From positions 1-46,193 of the forward strand of contig JAQUVM010000009.1 of assembly GCA_028693355.1 (NCBI GenBank): DNA of 46,193 nucleotides. Reading direction: 5' to 3'. The notes under the pieces were generated by a model, which saw only the letters and a program-made list of their open reading frames with translations, had not been told where the DNA came from and did no database searches. Of this stretch, positions 1 through 9,267 are shown in pieces (positions within the stretch are counted from its first letter, which is position 1; every line of letters starts with the position of its first letter). Position numbers and translations under genes: made by a program. The stretch is from Burkholderiales bacterium. Its GTDB lineage: Bacteria > Pseudomonadota > Gammaproteobacteria > Burkholderiales > UBA11063.

Positions 1-1
1 A

Positions 2-1453
2 ACAAATGGTGCTGTGCGTGAAAATACACAAGCAACAGCAATTGGATCAGCTAGAGCACCTATTTCTGCAGATCCAATCATAACAGATGTAGTATTTAGC
101 CCAGCAGCGTCAGGTGGAGATGGTAAGTCCAATGACACAGCATTTGCAGTAGCACAAAATACAAATTCTACTGTAACCATTACATATAAAAACCAAGGAA
201 ATGCAGATGCTAGTAACTTTACAGTATCAGGTGTAAATCCAAATGGTTATATATTTGAAGCAGGTGGAAGCACATGTAACACCACGTCTACGCTACAAAA
301 AAATAGTGGTAATAGTTGTACTATGAAATTTACATTAAATACAGTTACTTCAGGTGAGCGAGATTTAAATATTGAGAATAATAAAGCAAGCTGGAGTACA
401 GCAGATGAGGGTTTACAAGCAAACAAAACGATAAATTGGAGTGGTAATAATTCGTCTATAATAAATGTTAGCGTGTATGCGCCTGTGTCAGTTATAGCTC
501 AGTTATTAGATGAAGCTGGAAACATAATGGCATCTCCTTATGTTATTAATCCTGATACTACCATTAAAGTTAAATTTACTTTGAATGGTGGTTATGCTGT
601 TCCTAATACGACGTATACGGCAGCATCAGACAGCTTTAGTCCAACTTCAGCTAACTGTGTAGTGTCTTCTAATAACACAACTTGTACTATTGATTTAATA
701 GCACCAAGCACAGATAGTGATAATACAATTGGGGTATCTGGTAGCCCGATGCCAAATCCGACATCCTTTAATATAAATGTTAAAGCACAAAATAAATGGA
801 TATTTGTATCGAAATCATCACCAAACGGTGCGATGGAACTAACTGGAGATTGGCAACCAACAGGTGATACTGGTATAGCCAAGGCTGATACTATATGTCA
901 ACATGACGCAGCAGATTCTAGTTGGATACCAGCAGGAAAGGGAGCAGCAGGTATGACGTGGAAAGCAATGATCGTTGATGGTAATAACCGTGCATTTTCG
1001 CCAAGTAAAAAAGACTGGGTTTTATTAAATTCTGCTAATTACAAGGATATAATAAATGATATGGCTACATTCACAACGAATAAAAATAAATTTATAAATT
1101 TTCCATTAATAACTGGCTTTGGTGCAAATTATCCAGAGTTCTCTAGTATGTTTCAAGCAAATTGGTATATGTACCAGGTGTATAATGTACTAACTGGAAT
1201 GTATGGAAATGGTAATACTGGTACCACTTGTAATGGATGGACATCTGTAGATCCTCTTTTGACTCCTAATGCATATGTAACGGATGTAACTTTTAATAGC
1301 CCAACAATGAATCCTCCATACACTGAAATAAGTTCTATAGCGCCGACCAGTCGATTTCATTTCTCAAACTGCTCGCAAAGGTCTGGAGCACAAGTAAGTG
1401 GTAATCCAGGAAATAATTGGAATGCAATAAGGTTACTATGTGTACAACAATAG
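2..1453 (+). CDS. DUF1554-domain secreted/surface protein, 3' part (5' end outside window)
   Basis: The reading frame is open to the left edge, so the gene starts before the window; the GTG at 14 is only an internal codon. About the first 260 residues seen are Ser/Thr/Asn-rich beta-type repeats resembling CARDB/Ig-like modules (for example NQGNADASNFTVSG and a second unit ending in NPTSFNINVKAQ). From about residue 265 a DUF1554 domain follows, recognised by KWIFVSKSSPNG, the YKAL-like stretch WKAMIVDGNNRAF, TTCNGWTS, and the C-terminal LLCVQQ. DUF1554 is a cysteine-containing extracellular domain, lectin-like by suggestion, common in Leptospira and some proteobacteria; its role is unknown. 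A second DUF1554 protein with the identical six-residue C-terminus lies at 18965-19768. Surface location is inferred; the signal peptide would be off the window. Confidence 0.8.
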   Translation, partial: TNGAVRENTQATAIGSARAPISADPIITDVVFSPAASGGDGKSNDTAFAVAQNTNSTVTITYKNQGNADASNFTVSGVNPNGYIFEAGGSTCNTTSTLQKNSGNSCTMKFTLNTVTSGERDLNIENNKASWSTADEGLQANKTINWSGNNSSIINVSVYAPVSVIAQLLDEAGNIMASPYVINPDTTIKVKFTLNGGYAVPNTTYTAASDSFSPTSANCVVSSNNTTCTIDLIAPSTDSDNTIGVSGSPMPNPTSFNINVKAQNKWIFVSKSSPNGAMELTGDWQPTGDTGIAKADTICQHDAADSSWIPAGKGAAGMTWKAMIVDGNNRAFSPSKKDWVLLNSANYKDIINDMATFTTNKNKFINFPLITGFGANYPEFSSMFQANWYMYQVYNVLTGMYGNGNTGTTCNGWTSVDPLLTPNAYVTDVTFNSPTMNPPYTEISSIAPTSRFHFSNCSQRSGAQVSGNPGNNWNAIRLLCVQQ

Positions 1454-1552
1454 GAAACATAGAAACAACAATTGATTAATTGAAAAGTTTTTCAAACGAC
1501 AAACCAAAAATTTGCTACCCAATTACCAATTTTAATTAGTATAGCGTAGTAG

Positions 1553-1898
1553 TTTTGGTTAGTCCGTGAGAATCTGGTTTTGATAAAGAAACTTTTACTT
1601 AATCAACAATTATTGGTGGGAGAGTGTAATTTCTCACCAATGCTTCCATTTCGTACTGCTTGTGCTGATGGTTCAAGAGTCTTTTGGAATATACACGATG
1701 CAATAGTTATAAAAGCTATTTCTCTGGTGTTGACTAAATATCTAAAAACTTAAGTTATCCAAGTAGTGCAATCATCTATCTGTTAATGGTGGCATTCAAG
1801 CTGCCATTAGCAATTCTCGTAAATTCATACAAAATAATACTTTCTTTTTTAAAACAGAGATAGCTAGTTTTTATAGCAGTATTCTTGTGCTATGTTAA
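1553..1898 (+). pseudogene. Decayed reverse transcriptase (N-terminal fragment)
   Basis: No intact ORF exists here, but two adjacent frames spell the N-terminal half of an RNA-directed DNA polymerase. Frame one (codons in phase with 1640) reads LLVGECNFSPMLPFR, then ADGSRVFW and HDAIVIKAISLVL, matching the family pattern of an fsP.rr segment, a DG..W segment and a DALVLKAL helix. After about 1750 the match continues one base later: KLSK, a stop, CNHLSVNGGIQAAI, then TFFFKTEIASFYSSI, which corresponds to the conserved GGxKAAI and the first catalytic aspartate region FKTDIxSFY. Here that aspartate is Glu. It stops at 1896 before any YADD box. At least one frameshift and one in-frame stop plus loss of the catalytic domain make it a dead remnant, perhaps of a group II intron-like or other standalone RT. 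Confidence 0.72.
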
Positions 1899-1987
1899 AG
1901 GATGCAGGATAGATAAATCAATACGTAGTAGATTATTTAAAATATCTATTGCATGGTATAATAGCGCTATATTTCAATTGCTTATAG

Positions 1988-2521
1988 GTGAATAAATTGA
2001 TAAAACCTGTTTTAAAGATGGGACATCCGCTACTATTAAACCGTGCAGATGAATTAAAAGAGTGTGAATTTAATACCACTGAATTAAAAGAGTTAATTCA
2101 AGATTTACAAGATACACAACATCATCATGGTGGTATTGGTATTGCAGCTCCGCAAATCGGTGTGAGTAAACGAATTTTACTAATAGAATTCTACCAAAAA
2201 GATATAACTCGTTATGATGATATGGGAGATTGTCCTCTTAAAGTTATAATTAATCCAGAAATAAACCATATTGGTAGTACAGAGTCTGTTTTTAACGAAG
2301 GGTGCTTATCTGTACCTGGATTACGTGGTGAAGTATCTAGACCGATCTCCATTGCATACAAATATTACGATGAATTTGGCGTATTGCATGAGGGGCAAGA
2401 TGATGGTATTTTTGCAAGAGTATTGCAGCATGAGATAGATCATTTAGATGGTATTTTATATCCAATGCGGATGCAAGATATTTCTAAATTAGCTTTTGTA
2501 GACGCTGTTCCTAGTGAGTAA
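1988..2521 (+). CDS. def: Peptide deformylase
   Basis: Removes the N-formyl group from nascent proteins in the cytoplasm. All three family motifs are present: GIGIAAPQIG (motif 1), EGCLSVPG (motif 2, metal-ligand Cys) and QHEIDHLDG (motif 3, HExxH with two metal-ligand His and the catalytic Glu). The length of 177 aa is normal for type I enzymes. The GTG start at 1988 is preferred to the ATG at 2018-2020 because it keeps the expected N-terminus IKPVLKMGHPLLL; the ribosome site is weak. The stop overlaps the next gene by 8 bases, indicating translational coupling. The usual partner fmt is not adjacent. Confidence 0.95.
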   Translation: MNKLIKPVLKMGHPLLLNRADELKECEFNTTELKELIQDLQDTQHHHGGIGIAAPQIGVSKRILLIEFYQKDITRYDDMGDCPLKVIINPEINHIGSTESVFNEGCLSVPGLRGEVSRPISIAYKYYDEFGVLHEGQDDGIFARVLQHEIDHLDGILYPMRMQDISKLAFVDAVPSE

Positions 2522-3587
2522 TTTAAGCATACCACATAAATTTACTGATCTTGATTCATTGCGTGGAATTGCTGCGTTAATGGTGATTTTTCAGCATATG
2601 TGGGAGATGGATAATATCTCTGATGCCAGATTAAAACCGTGGCTATTTTTTTGTGCTGGTCACGAAGCTGTAATTTTGTTTTTTGTATTAAGTGGCTTTG
2701 CGCTCACTCACCAGTTGCGTAATTTTTCTATTAGTGAATATCCAAAGTTTGTAGTTAGAAGATTTTTAAGAATTTATCCTGTATATTATGTAGCACTTAG
2801 TTTTTCTGCTATATCTTTATACGTCATTAGTAAATATATTCCAAATGTATTAGCGGAACATAATCTAACTAAATGGTTTTATATTTGGTCATCAACATCT
2901 TTTGATAAAGAGCTATTCATATCTTCGTTTACATTAATAAGCCATCAAGGAAATAGCCTTATTGTAGCTGTTTGGTCATTATTTTATGAAATGTGGATTT
3001 CATTAATTTTTCCAATTATTCTATTCTTGCTATGGCGCTCTAAGATTTTTATTAGCGGTTTATCAATTGTTACTCTTTTTGTTGTGAGCTATTGCTTATG
3101 GAAACAAGGGCAGTTTATAGATAATCAATGGCAGTCCATTATTTATTACTTATGGTATTTTATACTAGGGGCTACTCTATACTATATACATGATAAAGTA
3201 TATAATTTTGCGAATATGTGGGTGTTATTTATAGGGCTAGCCTTCTATTTTAGTAATTATATATTATTTGGCTTAATTCATGATCGTATGATCCATGAAA
3301 TTATAGTTGCTCTTGGAAGCTTTATTATTTTGTTAAATGGCATTCATAATGACGTATTCAAGAATATTTTACGCTCACCAATACTAAAATTTTATGGCAA
3401 AATCTCGTATTCGCTATATTTATTTCATTTACCAGTGCTTTATGTTTTGAGTTATACAATTTTGCGTAATCATGACATATTATTGGTAAAATTATTATTG
3501 ATTCCTGTTGCGACGTTGTTTGCATGGGGTGGTTTTCATCTGTGTGAACAACCATTTATAAATGTGGCAAGAAAATATTTAAAATAA
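2514..3587 (+). CDS. Membrane acyltransferase, family 3 (OafA/YrhL type)
   Basis: Integral-membrane O-acyltransferase of the acyltransferase_3 family, which transfers acyl groups (often acetyl) to cell-surface sugars or other envelope substrates. Diagnostic features are the N-terminal LDSLRGIAALMVIFQH with the conserved Arg and His, LSGFALTHQL, RRFLRIYPVYYVAL in the next helices, VWSLFYEMWISLIFP and the C-terminal KISYSLYLFHLPVL. About ten hydrophobic helices span 357 aa. The GTG start at 2514 lies within the end of def, so the two are probably co-transcribed. There is no sign of a C-terminal SGNH domain. The substrate cannot be deduced. Confidence 0.88.
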   Translation: MSNLSIPHKFTDLDSLRGIAALMVIFQHMWEMDNISDARLKPWLFFCAGHEAVILFFVLSGFALTHQLRNFSISEYPKFVVRRFLRIYPVYYVALSFSAISLYVISKYIPNVLAEHNLTKWFYIWSSTSFDKELFISSFTLISHQGNSLIVAVWSLFYEMWISLIFPIILFLLWRSKIFISGLSIVTLFVVSYCLWKQGQFIDNQWQSIIYYLWYFILGATLYYIHDKVYNFANMWVLFIGLAFYFSNYILFGLIHDRMIHEIIVALGSFIILLNGIHNDVFKNILRSPILKFYGKISYSLYLFHLPVLYVLSYTILRNHDILLVKLLLIPVATLFAWGGFHLCEQPFINVARKYLK

Positions 3588-3633
3588 TGATTTTGAAATA
3601 TGATTTTAAGATTGAAAGATAAATAGTTGTAGT

Positions 3634-4275
3634 ATGAAGAAATTAAAACCATTCTTATTTATTATCATTGCAGTATTTTTATATACGGTTTATTTTTATG
3701 CAAATCGTATGTATGATAGACATATTGGCAATAATGCGTATAATCAAATGATTGTGATGGACCAAGAGTTAACTAAGCTTCAGCAAGAAACTAATGAGCT
3801 ACATCATGAAAAGTCTACAAATACTGCGATTATTCAAGAATTTAACACTTTAAATAAAACTAATTTTGATAGTAGAAAAGTTAATTTTAGTAAATTAATT
3901 AGCCAACTAAACTATGAGTCTGAGATAGAGTCATCATTAATGGCTATTACTATGTCAACTAATAATGCTAATTTCAAGAGTAATCGTGATAAATTAAAAA
4001 TTCAATTACGATTATTAAAATACAATTACAATAAAAAAGTTGCAGTATTTAATTCCAAAATTGACAGCATTACAAATGAAGTGAAAGATTTAACCGCAGA
4101 TGTTAGTAAAATAGGCTCAGATAGTCTACAAAATTTAGAGCTCGCTCGCTTAAAGTTTATTAGCCATAAAATTTCACGGACAGTAGTTGATTTAAATGGT
4201 TCATTGGTTGATAAAATAATTGATGATGTAATTGAAAAAGATCGTATTTCAGATAAAGATTCTGACGGTAATTAG
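3634..4275 (+). CDS. Membrane-anchored coiled-coil protein of unknown function
   Basis: I do not recognise a family. The 213-aa product has a single N-terminal hydrophobic segment (about residues 5-23, LKPFLFIIIAVFLYTVYFY) that would act as an uncleaved signal anchor, followed by a charged, largely helical region rich in Lys, Asn, Leu and Ser. Stretches such as MDQELTKLQQETNELHHEKS and NSKIDSITNEVKDLTADVSK have heptad character, suggesting two coiled coils in the periplasm. It has no cysteine. It lies between the acyltransferase (46 bases upstream) and glnS (39 bases downstream), all on one strand, and may be transcribed with them. The function is unknown. Confidence 0.7.
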   Translation: MKKLKPFLFIIIAVFLYTVYFYANRMYDRHIGNNAYNQMIVMDQELTKLQQETNELHHEKSTNTAIIQEFNTLNKTNFDSRKVNFSKLISQLNYESEIESSLMAITMSTNNANFKSNRDKLKIQLRLLKYNYNKKVAVFNSKIDSITNEVKDLTADVSKIGSDSLQNLELARLKFISHKISRTVVDLNGSLVDKIIDDVIEKDRISDKDSDGN

Positions 4276-4314
4276 ATGTAATATATAAATGATTAATGTA
4301 ATAAAGAAGAAGTA

Positions 4315-6000
4315 ATGACAGAAAAAAAAGAAAATAATGAACATGTTGCGGGTAATTTTATTCGCGCTATTATAGAAGATGATTTAAAAACAGGTAAGCA
4401 TAAACAAATTATTACTCGTTTTCCGCCTGAGCCAAATGGTTATCTGCATGTTGGTCATGCTAAAGCTATTTGCCATAATTTTGGTGTTGCTGAAGATTAT
4501 AATGGTTTGTGTAATTTACGTTTTGATGATACTAATCCAGAAAAAGAAAACGATGAATATGTGCAAGCCATTAAAGAGAATATTAGTTGGTTAGGTTTCA
4601 CATGGAACGAAGAGCCAAAGTATGCCTCGAATTACTTTGATAAATTATACGAATTTGCTGAATGGTTTATTAGTCAAGGTCTAGCATATGTTGATGATTT
4701 GACTGCGGAACAAATGCGTGAATATCGTGGCACATTGACTGCCGCTGGTAAAGATAGCCCTTATCGAGATCGTAGTGTAGAAGAAAATCTTGAATTATTT
4801 CGTGGTATGAAAGCTGGTGAATTTGCTGATGGGGCTAAGGTATTACGTCTAAAAATAGATATGACATCTCCGAATATGAATATGCGAGATCCTGTTATAT
4901 ATCGTATAAAACGAGCTCATCATATTAGAACTGGCGATAAGTGGGTTATTTATCCAATGTATGATTATACGCATTGTATTTCTGATGCGTTGGAGTCGAT
5001 TACTCACTCATGTTGTTCATTAGAGTTTGAAGATCATCGCCCATTGTATGATTGGGTAGTTGATAAATTATTTACTGCAGGGTTATTACCAGCAAGACCT
5101 CGCCAGATAGAGTTCTCTCGTTTGGAGCTGGGTTATACTGTTACAAGTAAACGTAAGTTAAATCAATTAGTAATTGATGGTTTAGTTTCTGGATGGGATG
5201 ATCCTCGTATGCCAACAATTGCAGGTATGCGTCGTCGTGGATATACGCCAGATGGTATTCGCTTATTTGCTAAGCGTTGTGGTATCTCAAAATCGCCAAA
5301 TCATGTAGATGTTCCATTTTTAGAAACAGCTATTCGTGAAGATTTAGAAAATTCTGCACCACGTGTAATGGCAGTTTTAAAACCAATAAAAGTTGTTTTA
5401 ACTAACTTTGTAGAAGGTGAAACAGGATCTAGAGAAGCTGATTTTCATCCAAATCATCCCGAGTTTGGTAAGCGTTTATGCGAATTAACAAAAGAAATAT
5501 ATATTGATGCAGATGATTTTCAAGAAATTCCAGAAAAAGGCTTCCAACGTTTAACTGCTGGAGGCGAAGTTCGTCTGCGCCATAGTTATGTTATAAAATG
5601 TGATGAAGTGATAAAAGATGATGTGAGCGGTAATATAGTAGAATTACGTTGTTCTATAGATGTGAATACACTTGGTAAAAATCCTGAAGGACGTAAGGTA
5701 AAAGGTGTGATTCACTGGGTAAGTACTACAAAATCAGTAGAGGCTAAAGTTCGTCTGTATGATAGGTTATTTACTGAAATAGCCCCAGATAATGTTGATG
5801 GACACGAGTTTACAGAGTTCGTAAACCCAAGATCTTTAGAAGTAGTAACAGCTTATATTGAGCCATCTATATTAAACGCTAAGCCAGAAGATAGGTTTCA
5901 ATTTGAACGAGTAGGTTATTTTATAGCAGATCGTTATGATTTTAATGGGGAAAATTTGGTGTTTAATAGGACTGTTAGCTTAAAAGACACCTGGAAATGA
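4315..6000 (+). CDS. glnS: Glutaminyl-tRNA synthetase
   Basis: Charges tRNA-Gln with glutamine (class I aminoacyl-tRNA synthetase). The HIGH motif is in [14 protein letters not shown] near residue 35-48, and the KMSKS-equivalent loop is SKRKL in [13 protein letters not shown] near residue 278. The GlnRS-type C-terminal beta-barrel tRNA anticodon-binding domains follow ([12 protein letters not shown], then [20 protein letters not shown]). The length of 561 aa matches proteobacterial GlnRS, and the sequence lacks GluRS-specific zinc or long catalytic inserts. The ATG at 4315 follows an AGAAGAAG ribosome site at good spacing. Possession of GlnS fits a beta/gammaproteobacterium. Confidence 0.97.
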   Translation: MTEKKENNEHVAGNFIRAIIEDDLKTGKHKQIITRFPPEPNGYLHVGHAKAICHNFGVAEDYNGLCNLRFDDTNPEKENDEYVQAIKENISWLGFTWNEEPKYASNYFDKLYEFAEWFISQGLAYVDDLTAEQMREYRGTLTAAGKDSPYRDRSVEENLELFRGMKAGEFADGAKVLRLKIDMTSPNMNMRDPVIYRIKRAHHIRTGDKWVIYPMYDYTHCISDALESITHSCCSLEFEDHRPLYDWVVDKLFTAGLLPARPRQIEFSRLELGYTVTSKRKLNQLVIDGLVSGWDDPRMPTIAGMRRRGYTPDGIRLFAKRCGISKSPNHVDVPFLETAIREDLENSAPRVMAVLKPIKVVLTNFVEGETGSREADFHPNHPEFGKRLCELTKEIYIDADDFQEIPEKGFQRLTAGGEVRLRHSYVIKCDEVIKDDVSGNIVELRCSIDVNTLGKNPEGRKVKGVIHWVSTTKSVEAKVRLYDRLFTEIAPDNVDGHEFTEFVNPRSLEVVTAYIEPSILNAKPEDRFQFERVGYFIADRYDFNGENLVFNRTVSLKDTWK

Positions 6001-6145
6001 TTTCTTTAATCTATGATTTATCAACGGCGTTATAATGCTTCTTGTGTAGTATTACTACAGGTCGTCGCATTATGCTTTGTTGCTATAATCATATATGAAA
6101 GAAATAAATACTATATAAATAACGAAATTTTTTAAGGAATTAAAT

Positions 6146-6652
6146 ATGAGAAAAATATGTATGACATTGGCTTTGTCGGCTATAGTTGGTAGTTCTTTTG
6201 CGTGTGATAAATATGTAAAGTATGCTTATATTACTAATAGCGATGATAATTCTTATACTCAATGTAATGTCAAGAAAAACGTTATTGATAAAGCATCTTG
6301 CAAAACTATTAAATTAGACGGTGTTTTAAATCAACCAGTTGGTATTGCAATAAATGAAAAATTTGCTTATATTGCTAACTATGGTGACAATTCATATACA
6401 CAGTGTTCAGTTAAAGATGGTTTAGTTGATTCTAAATCTTGTAAAACTACGAAACCAGATGGTAAAGGCGCTTTAGACCAGCCACATGGTGTGTCGTTTG
6501 CTTGCAAATATGTATTCTTCACAAATATGAAGAGCAACTCAGTTACTAAGTGTGAAGCTGGTAAAGATGGGATAGATGCTAAAACATGTGAAACTACTGT
6601 AATAAACTCTTCTGAGTCAGCTGGTTCTGCGTTTATGGCTTTTACAAAATAA
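6146..6652 (+). CDS. Small secreted repeat protein, beta-propeller-like (three repeats)
   Basis: A 168-aa protein with a Sec signal peptide (MRKICMTLALSAIVGSSFA, cleavage before Cys-Asp). The mature part is three repeats of about 50 residues, each beginning with an aromatic-rich strand (YAYITNSDDNSYTQC, FAYIANYGDNSYTQC, YVFFTNMKSNSVTKC) and ending with a conserved SCKT or TCET. The units resemble YVTN/NHL-type beta-propeller blades with the pattern QPVGIAI after each. Three blades cannot close a normal propeller, so it may oligomerise or be a shortened paralogue. Each repeat has two cysteines, suggesting intra-blade disulfides in the periplasm or outside. The start follows a clear AAGGA site, and a strong terminator lies 25 bases after the stop. 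The function is unknown. Confidence 0.75.
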   Translation: MRKICMTLALSAIVGSSFACDKYVKYAYITNSDDNSYTQCNVKKNVIDKASCKTIKLDGVLNQPVGIAINEKFAYIANYGDNSYTQCSVKDGLVDSKSCKTTKPDGKGALDQPHGVSFACKYVFFTNMKSNSVTKCEAGKDGIDAKTCETTVINSSESAGSAFMAFTK

Positions 6653-6676
6653 TTAATAAATTAATTAATTTTGCAT

Positions 6677-6706
6677 AAAAAGGTACCAATTTGTTGGTAT
6701 CTTTTT
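6677..6706 (+). terminator. Intrinsic terminator after the repeat protein
   Basis: A 12-base stem (AAAAAGGTACCA with TGGTATCTTTTT, one G-T pair) around a six-base loop, with the descending arm ending in a T-run. Confidence 0.8.
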
Positions 6707-6717
6707 ATATTTGGATT

Positions 6718-6746
6718 TTGTTATTAGCGTTTTGGTATGTTACAAT
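6718..6746 (+). promoter_or_regulatory. Sigma-70-type promoter for the small ORF at 6794
   Basis: TTGTTA (6718-6723) and TACAAT (6741-6746) are separated by exactly 17 bases. It lies just downstream of the preceding terminator and about 48 bases upstream of the AGGAGA ribosome site of the 43-codon ORF, so it would start a new transcript near 6753. Confidence 0.55.
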
Positions 6747-6793
6747 CACTGCATCTTAGATAATCACTCTATGATTTTAGGAGAAAGTTAACT

Positions 6794-6925
6794 ATGATAT
6801 TCAATTATCGATGTACCATGTCCCTGTTTAGGGATTTAGAATTAAATAATCCAAACTCTACGCTACGCGAATTAAGTAGCATCATATTCTATTCTGATAT
6901 TTTTTCAAAAAAATTCTTGATTTAA
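6794..6925 (+). CDS. Putative 43-aa small protein with its own promoter and RBS
   Basis: ATG at 6794, stop TAA at 6923. An unusually good ribosome site, AGGAGA at 6779-6784, sits nine bases before the ATG, and a sigma-70-like promoter is correctly placed upstream. The product begins MIFNYRCTMSLFRDLELN and ends SKKFLI; it is mixed charged/hydrophobic without a signal peptide or clear membrane segment. I recognise no family. It could be a real small protein or a translated leader for the transporter gene 230 bases downstream. The rest of the 6926-7153 gap is AT-rich with nothing I can identify. Confidence 0.45.
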   Translation: MIFNYRCTMSLFRDLELNNPNSTLRELSSIIFYSDIFSKKFLI

Positions 6926-7153
6926 CTTCTCGATCTTTCTAAATCGAAAATAACTAAATAATAAACTTTTGCGTTTTACACCGATATTATTGTTGGCGTA
7001 GCTTTGCCTATGCAATATATATAACGTGCTTATGATCATTTGCTTTATTTAGTTTAGTATATTTTTCCAGTAATTATTTATTTAAATAGTTATTGGTGAA
7101 GTATATGCCTTATACTTGTATTGTTATATTAATTGTTAGGGTATAAAAAAATA

Positions 7154-8416
7154 ATGAGGAAATTATTAAAAGAAAAAGTAACCGTTGATTTTATCAAGAC
7201 ATCATTTGGAAATATATTAGAGTGGTATGATTTTGCAATCTATGGTCTGTTTGCTGTGCAAATCTCATCAAACTTTTTTCCAAGTAATAGTAAATTTTTA
7301 AGTTTATTGATGGTTTTTTTAACTTTTGCTGTAGGTTTTGTAGCTCGCCCATTTGGTTCTATTATTTTTGGGCAAATTGGGGATAAATTAGGAAAACACT
7401 ACGCAGTAAATTTATCTATTTGGTGCATGGCGATTCCCACTTCCATAATCGGTTTTTTACCATCTTATCATGTAATCGGTATTTTTGCACCAATCTTATT
7501 AGTTCTATTACGGATTTGTCAGGGTATTTCTGCTGGAGGACAATTTTCTGGGTTAATTACGATTGCAGTTGATAGTAAATCATCTAATAAGCAATTTTTA
7601 GTTAGTTTAATTTATGCAATTTCAGTAGTTGGTGGATTTTGTGCATCTTTTATAGGTCTGATTACTGTTACGGTTGTAAATCATTTCAGTGATGGAGCTG
7701 ACTTTATTACATCGTTATCTTGGCGAATTCCTTTTATTTTAAGCGGGGTATTTTTCTTAATCTATTTAAAATTAAAACCAGATTTTTCTAAACATGGTGA
7801 AGCAAGTGCGAATTCTTTTAAACTTATAACCATCTTTAAACAGCAGCCTCATGAAATGATTAGTGTTTCTTTATTAAGCGCGACTACAAATACTATTTAT
7901 TATATTTTATTCACCTATTTGATTACGTATTTACAAATACATTTACAGTTTAGCAAGAGTGAAGCATTTACAGTTATGAATATTATATTGTTTATTTCAA
8001 TTTTTATGTATATATTCTTTGGTTATTATGCTGGGAAATCTAATTATCGTTTAAAAATTGCGCAAGTAACATCATTAATAATTGGTTTGGGAACTTTGTT
8101 ATTACCATTCTCTCCTTTACATTTTTGGGTTGGCATGATCGGGTTACTAGTAATGGTCACTGCATTTTGTGCAACTATTGCCTATACAACGAGTTTATTT
8201 GCTGAGATATTTGATAAAAAATATAGAATGACAGCCTGTTCTGTTGGCTTTAGTATTGGTGTTACCATTTCAGGATTTTCTCCACTGATGGCTGAAATAC
8301 TTAGCAGGATATCAATTTTTGGCTTACCTTGTTTTATTGTCTTTATATGTTTTATAATGTTGTTTTCACTAAGAATGATCAAACAGACTGATGGGTATAA
8401 ATTAGCTAATGTTTGA
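7154..8416 (+). CDS. MFS transporter, metabolite:H+ symporter (MHS) family
   Basis: Twelve-helix inner-membrane secondary transporter. The N-terminus carries the MHS signature GNILEWYDFAIYG, and the loop 2-3 region reads RPFGSIIFGQIGDKLGKH, the MFS motif A (G-D-x-x-G-R/K). LLVLLRICQGISAGGQF is the MHS helix 4 motif. The family includes ProP, KgtP, ShiA and citrate/dicarboxylate carriers; the substrate cannot be assigned from sequence. I chose the ATG at 7154 (MRKLLKEKV) rather than the in-frame TTG at 7133: a TTAGGG stretch lies upstream of the ATG and family members begin near here. The length is 420 aa, slightly short but complete, with the last helix followed by a polar tail. Confidence 0.85.
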   Translation: MRKLLKEKVTVDFIKTSFGNILEWYDFAIYGLFAVQISSNFFPSNSKFLSLLMVFLTFAVGFVARPFGSIIFGQIGDKLGKHYAVNLSIWCMAIPTSIIGFLPSYHVIGIFAPILLVLLRICQGISAGGQFSGLITIAVDSKSSNKQFLVSLIYAISVVGGFCASFIGLITVTVVNHFSDGADFITSLSWRIPFILSGVFFLIYLKLKPDFSKHGEASANSFKLITIFKQQPHEMISVSLLSATTNTIYYILFTYLITYLQIHLQFSKSEAFTVMNIILFISIFMYIFFGYYAGKSNYRLKIAQVTSLIIGLGTLLLPFSPLHFWVGMIGLLVMVTAFCATIAYTTSLFAEIFDKKYRMTACSVGFSIGVTISGFSPLMAEILSRISIFGLPCFIVFICFIMLFSLRMIKQTDGYKLANV

Positions 8417-8450
8417 GTAATTAATAAAAGATTTTAAAGCGAATAATATT

Positions 8451-9098
8451 ATGCAAATTACTAGCCATGATATGGATGTAACTTTGCACACGTTATATTT
8501 AATCGGTATTATAGCTGAGGGTATGACGGGTGCTATTGCAGCTGGTAGGAAAAAGATGGATTTATTTGGAGTAGTAACTATAGCATTAATTACAGCTTTA
8601 GGTGGGGGTACAATACGAAATATACTATTAAATGTATATCCATTAACTTGGGTTGAAACCCCAATTTATATTGTAGTAGTTACTGTTGCAGCTTTGCTTG
8701 CATTACCTCTAGTTAACGTTGTAATAAAGCTTAGGAGACTTTTTCTTATTTTAGATGCACTAGGACTTATTACGTTTGCTTATTTGGGAGCTGTTATCGG
8801 TTATAGTGTAACGCACAGTATTATTATTGCAACTATCATGGCTATTGTAACTGGTGTATCCGGAGGTGTTATTCGTGATATATTATGTAATGATATTCCA
8901 TTGGTTTTTCGTAGCGAATTATATGCAATAGTAGCATTCTTAATAGGTCTTTTTCAAGCTGCACTTATGGAGTATTGGCATAATACTGTTTATGCAACTA
9001 TTTTCATTTTATGTTTTGGTTTTGCTTTAAGATTATTTGCGTTAAATAAAAAAATAAATTTACCATTAATAGATTATAAACATAAGGATTTTGATTAA
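8451..9098 (+). CDS. UPF0126 (glycine transporter/TRIC-like) membrane protein
   Basis: A 215-aa inner-membrane protein with two homologous three-helix halves. Half one has GAIAAGRKKMDLFGVVTIALITALGGGTIRN in segments, and half two repeats it as LGAVIGYSVTHS followed by VTGVSGGVIRDILCND. The paired GGGTIRN and GGVIRD motifs are the family hallmark and resemble the TRIC cation-channel fold. Members such as E. coli YicG/YadS have been linked to glycine transport, but the substrate here is uncertain. The gene lies 34 bases after the MFS gene and ends in a strong terminator, so the two may be one transcript. Confidence 0.85.
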   Translation: MQITSHDMDVTLHTLYLIGIIAEGMTGAIAAGRKKMDLFGVVTIALITALGGGTIRNILLNVYPLTWVETPIYIVVVTVAALLALPLVNVVIKLRRLFLILDALGLITFAYLGAVIGYSVTHSIIIATIMAIVTGVSGGVIRDILCNDIPLVFRSELYAIVAFLIGLFQAALMEYWHNTVYATIFILCFGFALRLFALNKKINLPLIDYKHKDFD

Positions 9099-9116
9099 GT
9101 AATATAATCGTATTTC

Positions 9117-9147
9117 AAAAAAGGTCACAAGTTTTGTGGCCTTTTTT
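9117..9147 (+). terminator. Intrinsic terminator
   Basis: A 14-base stem AAAAAAGGTCACAA with TTGTGGCCTTTTTT, one G-T pair, three-base loop, ending in a T-run; it closes the MFS/UPF0126 unit. Confidence 0.9.
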
Positions 9148-9267
9148 ATTGCATATTATTTTTTGTTGCCCTTTTAGGGTGCCTATCTCTTTCTCTATCC
9201 GTGTAAAGTTTCTACCTAGGAGTGGTATGTAAATAAAGTTTATATATCATTGTTACAAAAGGAGTAG

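Noticed and set aside
592..882. Minus-strand ORF inside the first DUF1554 gene
   Set aside because: It overlaps a well-supported gene, has no ribosome site and no recognisable protein; a shadow frame.
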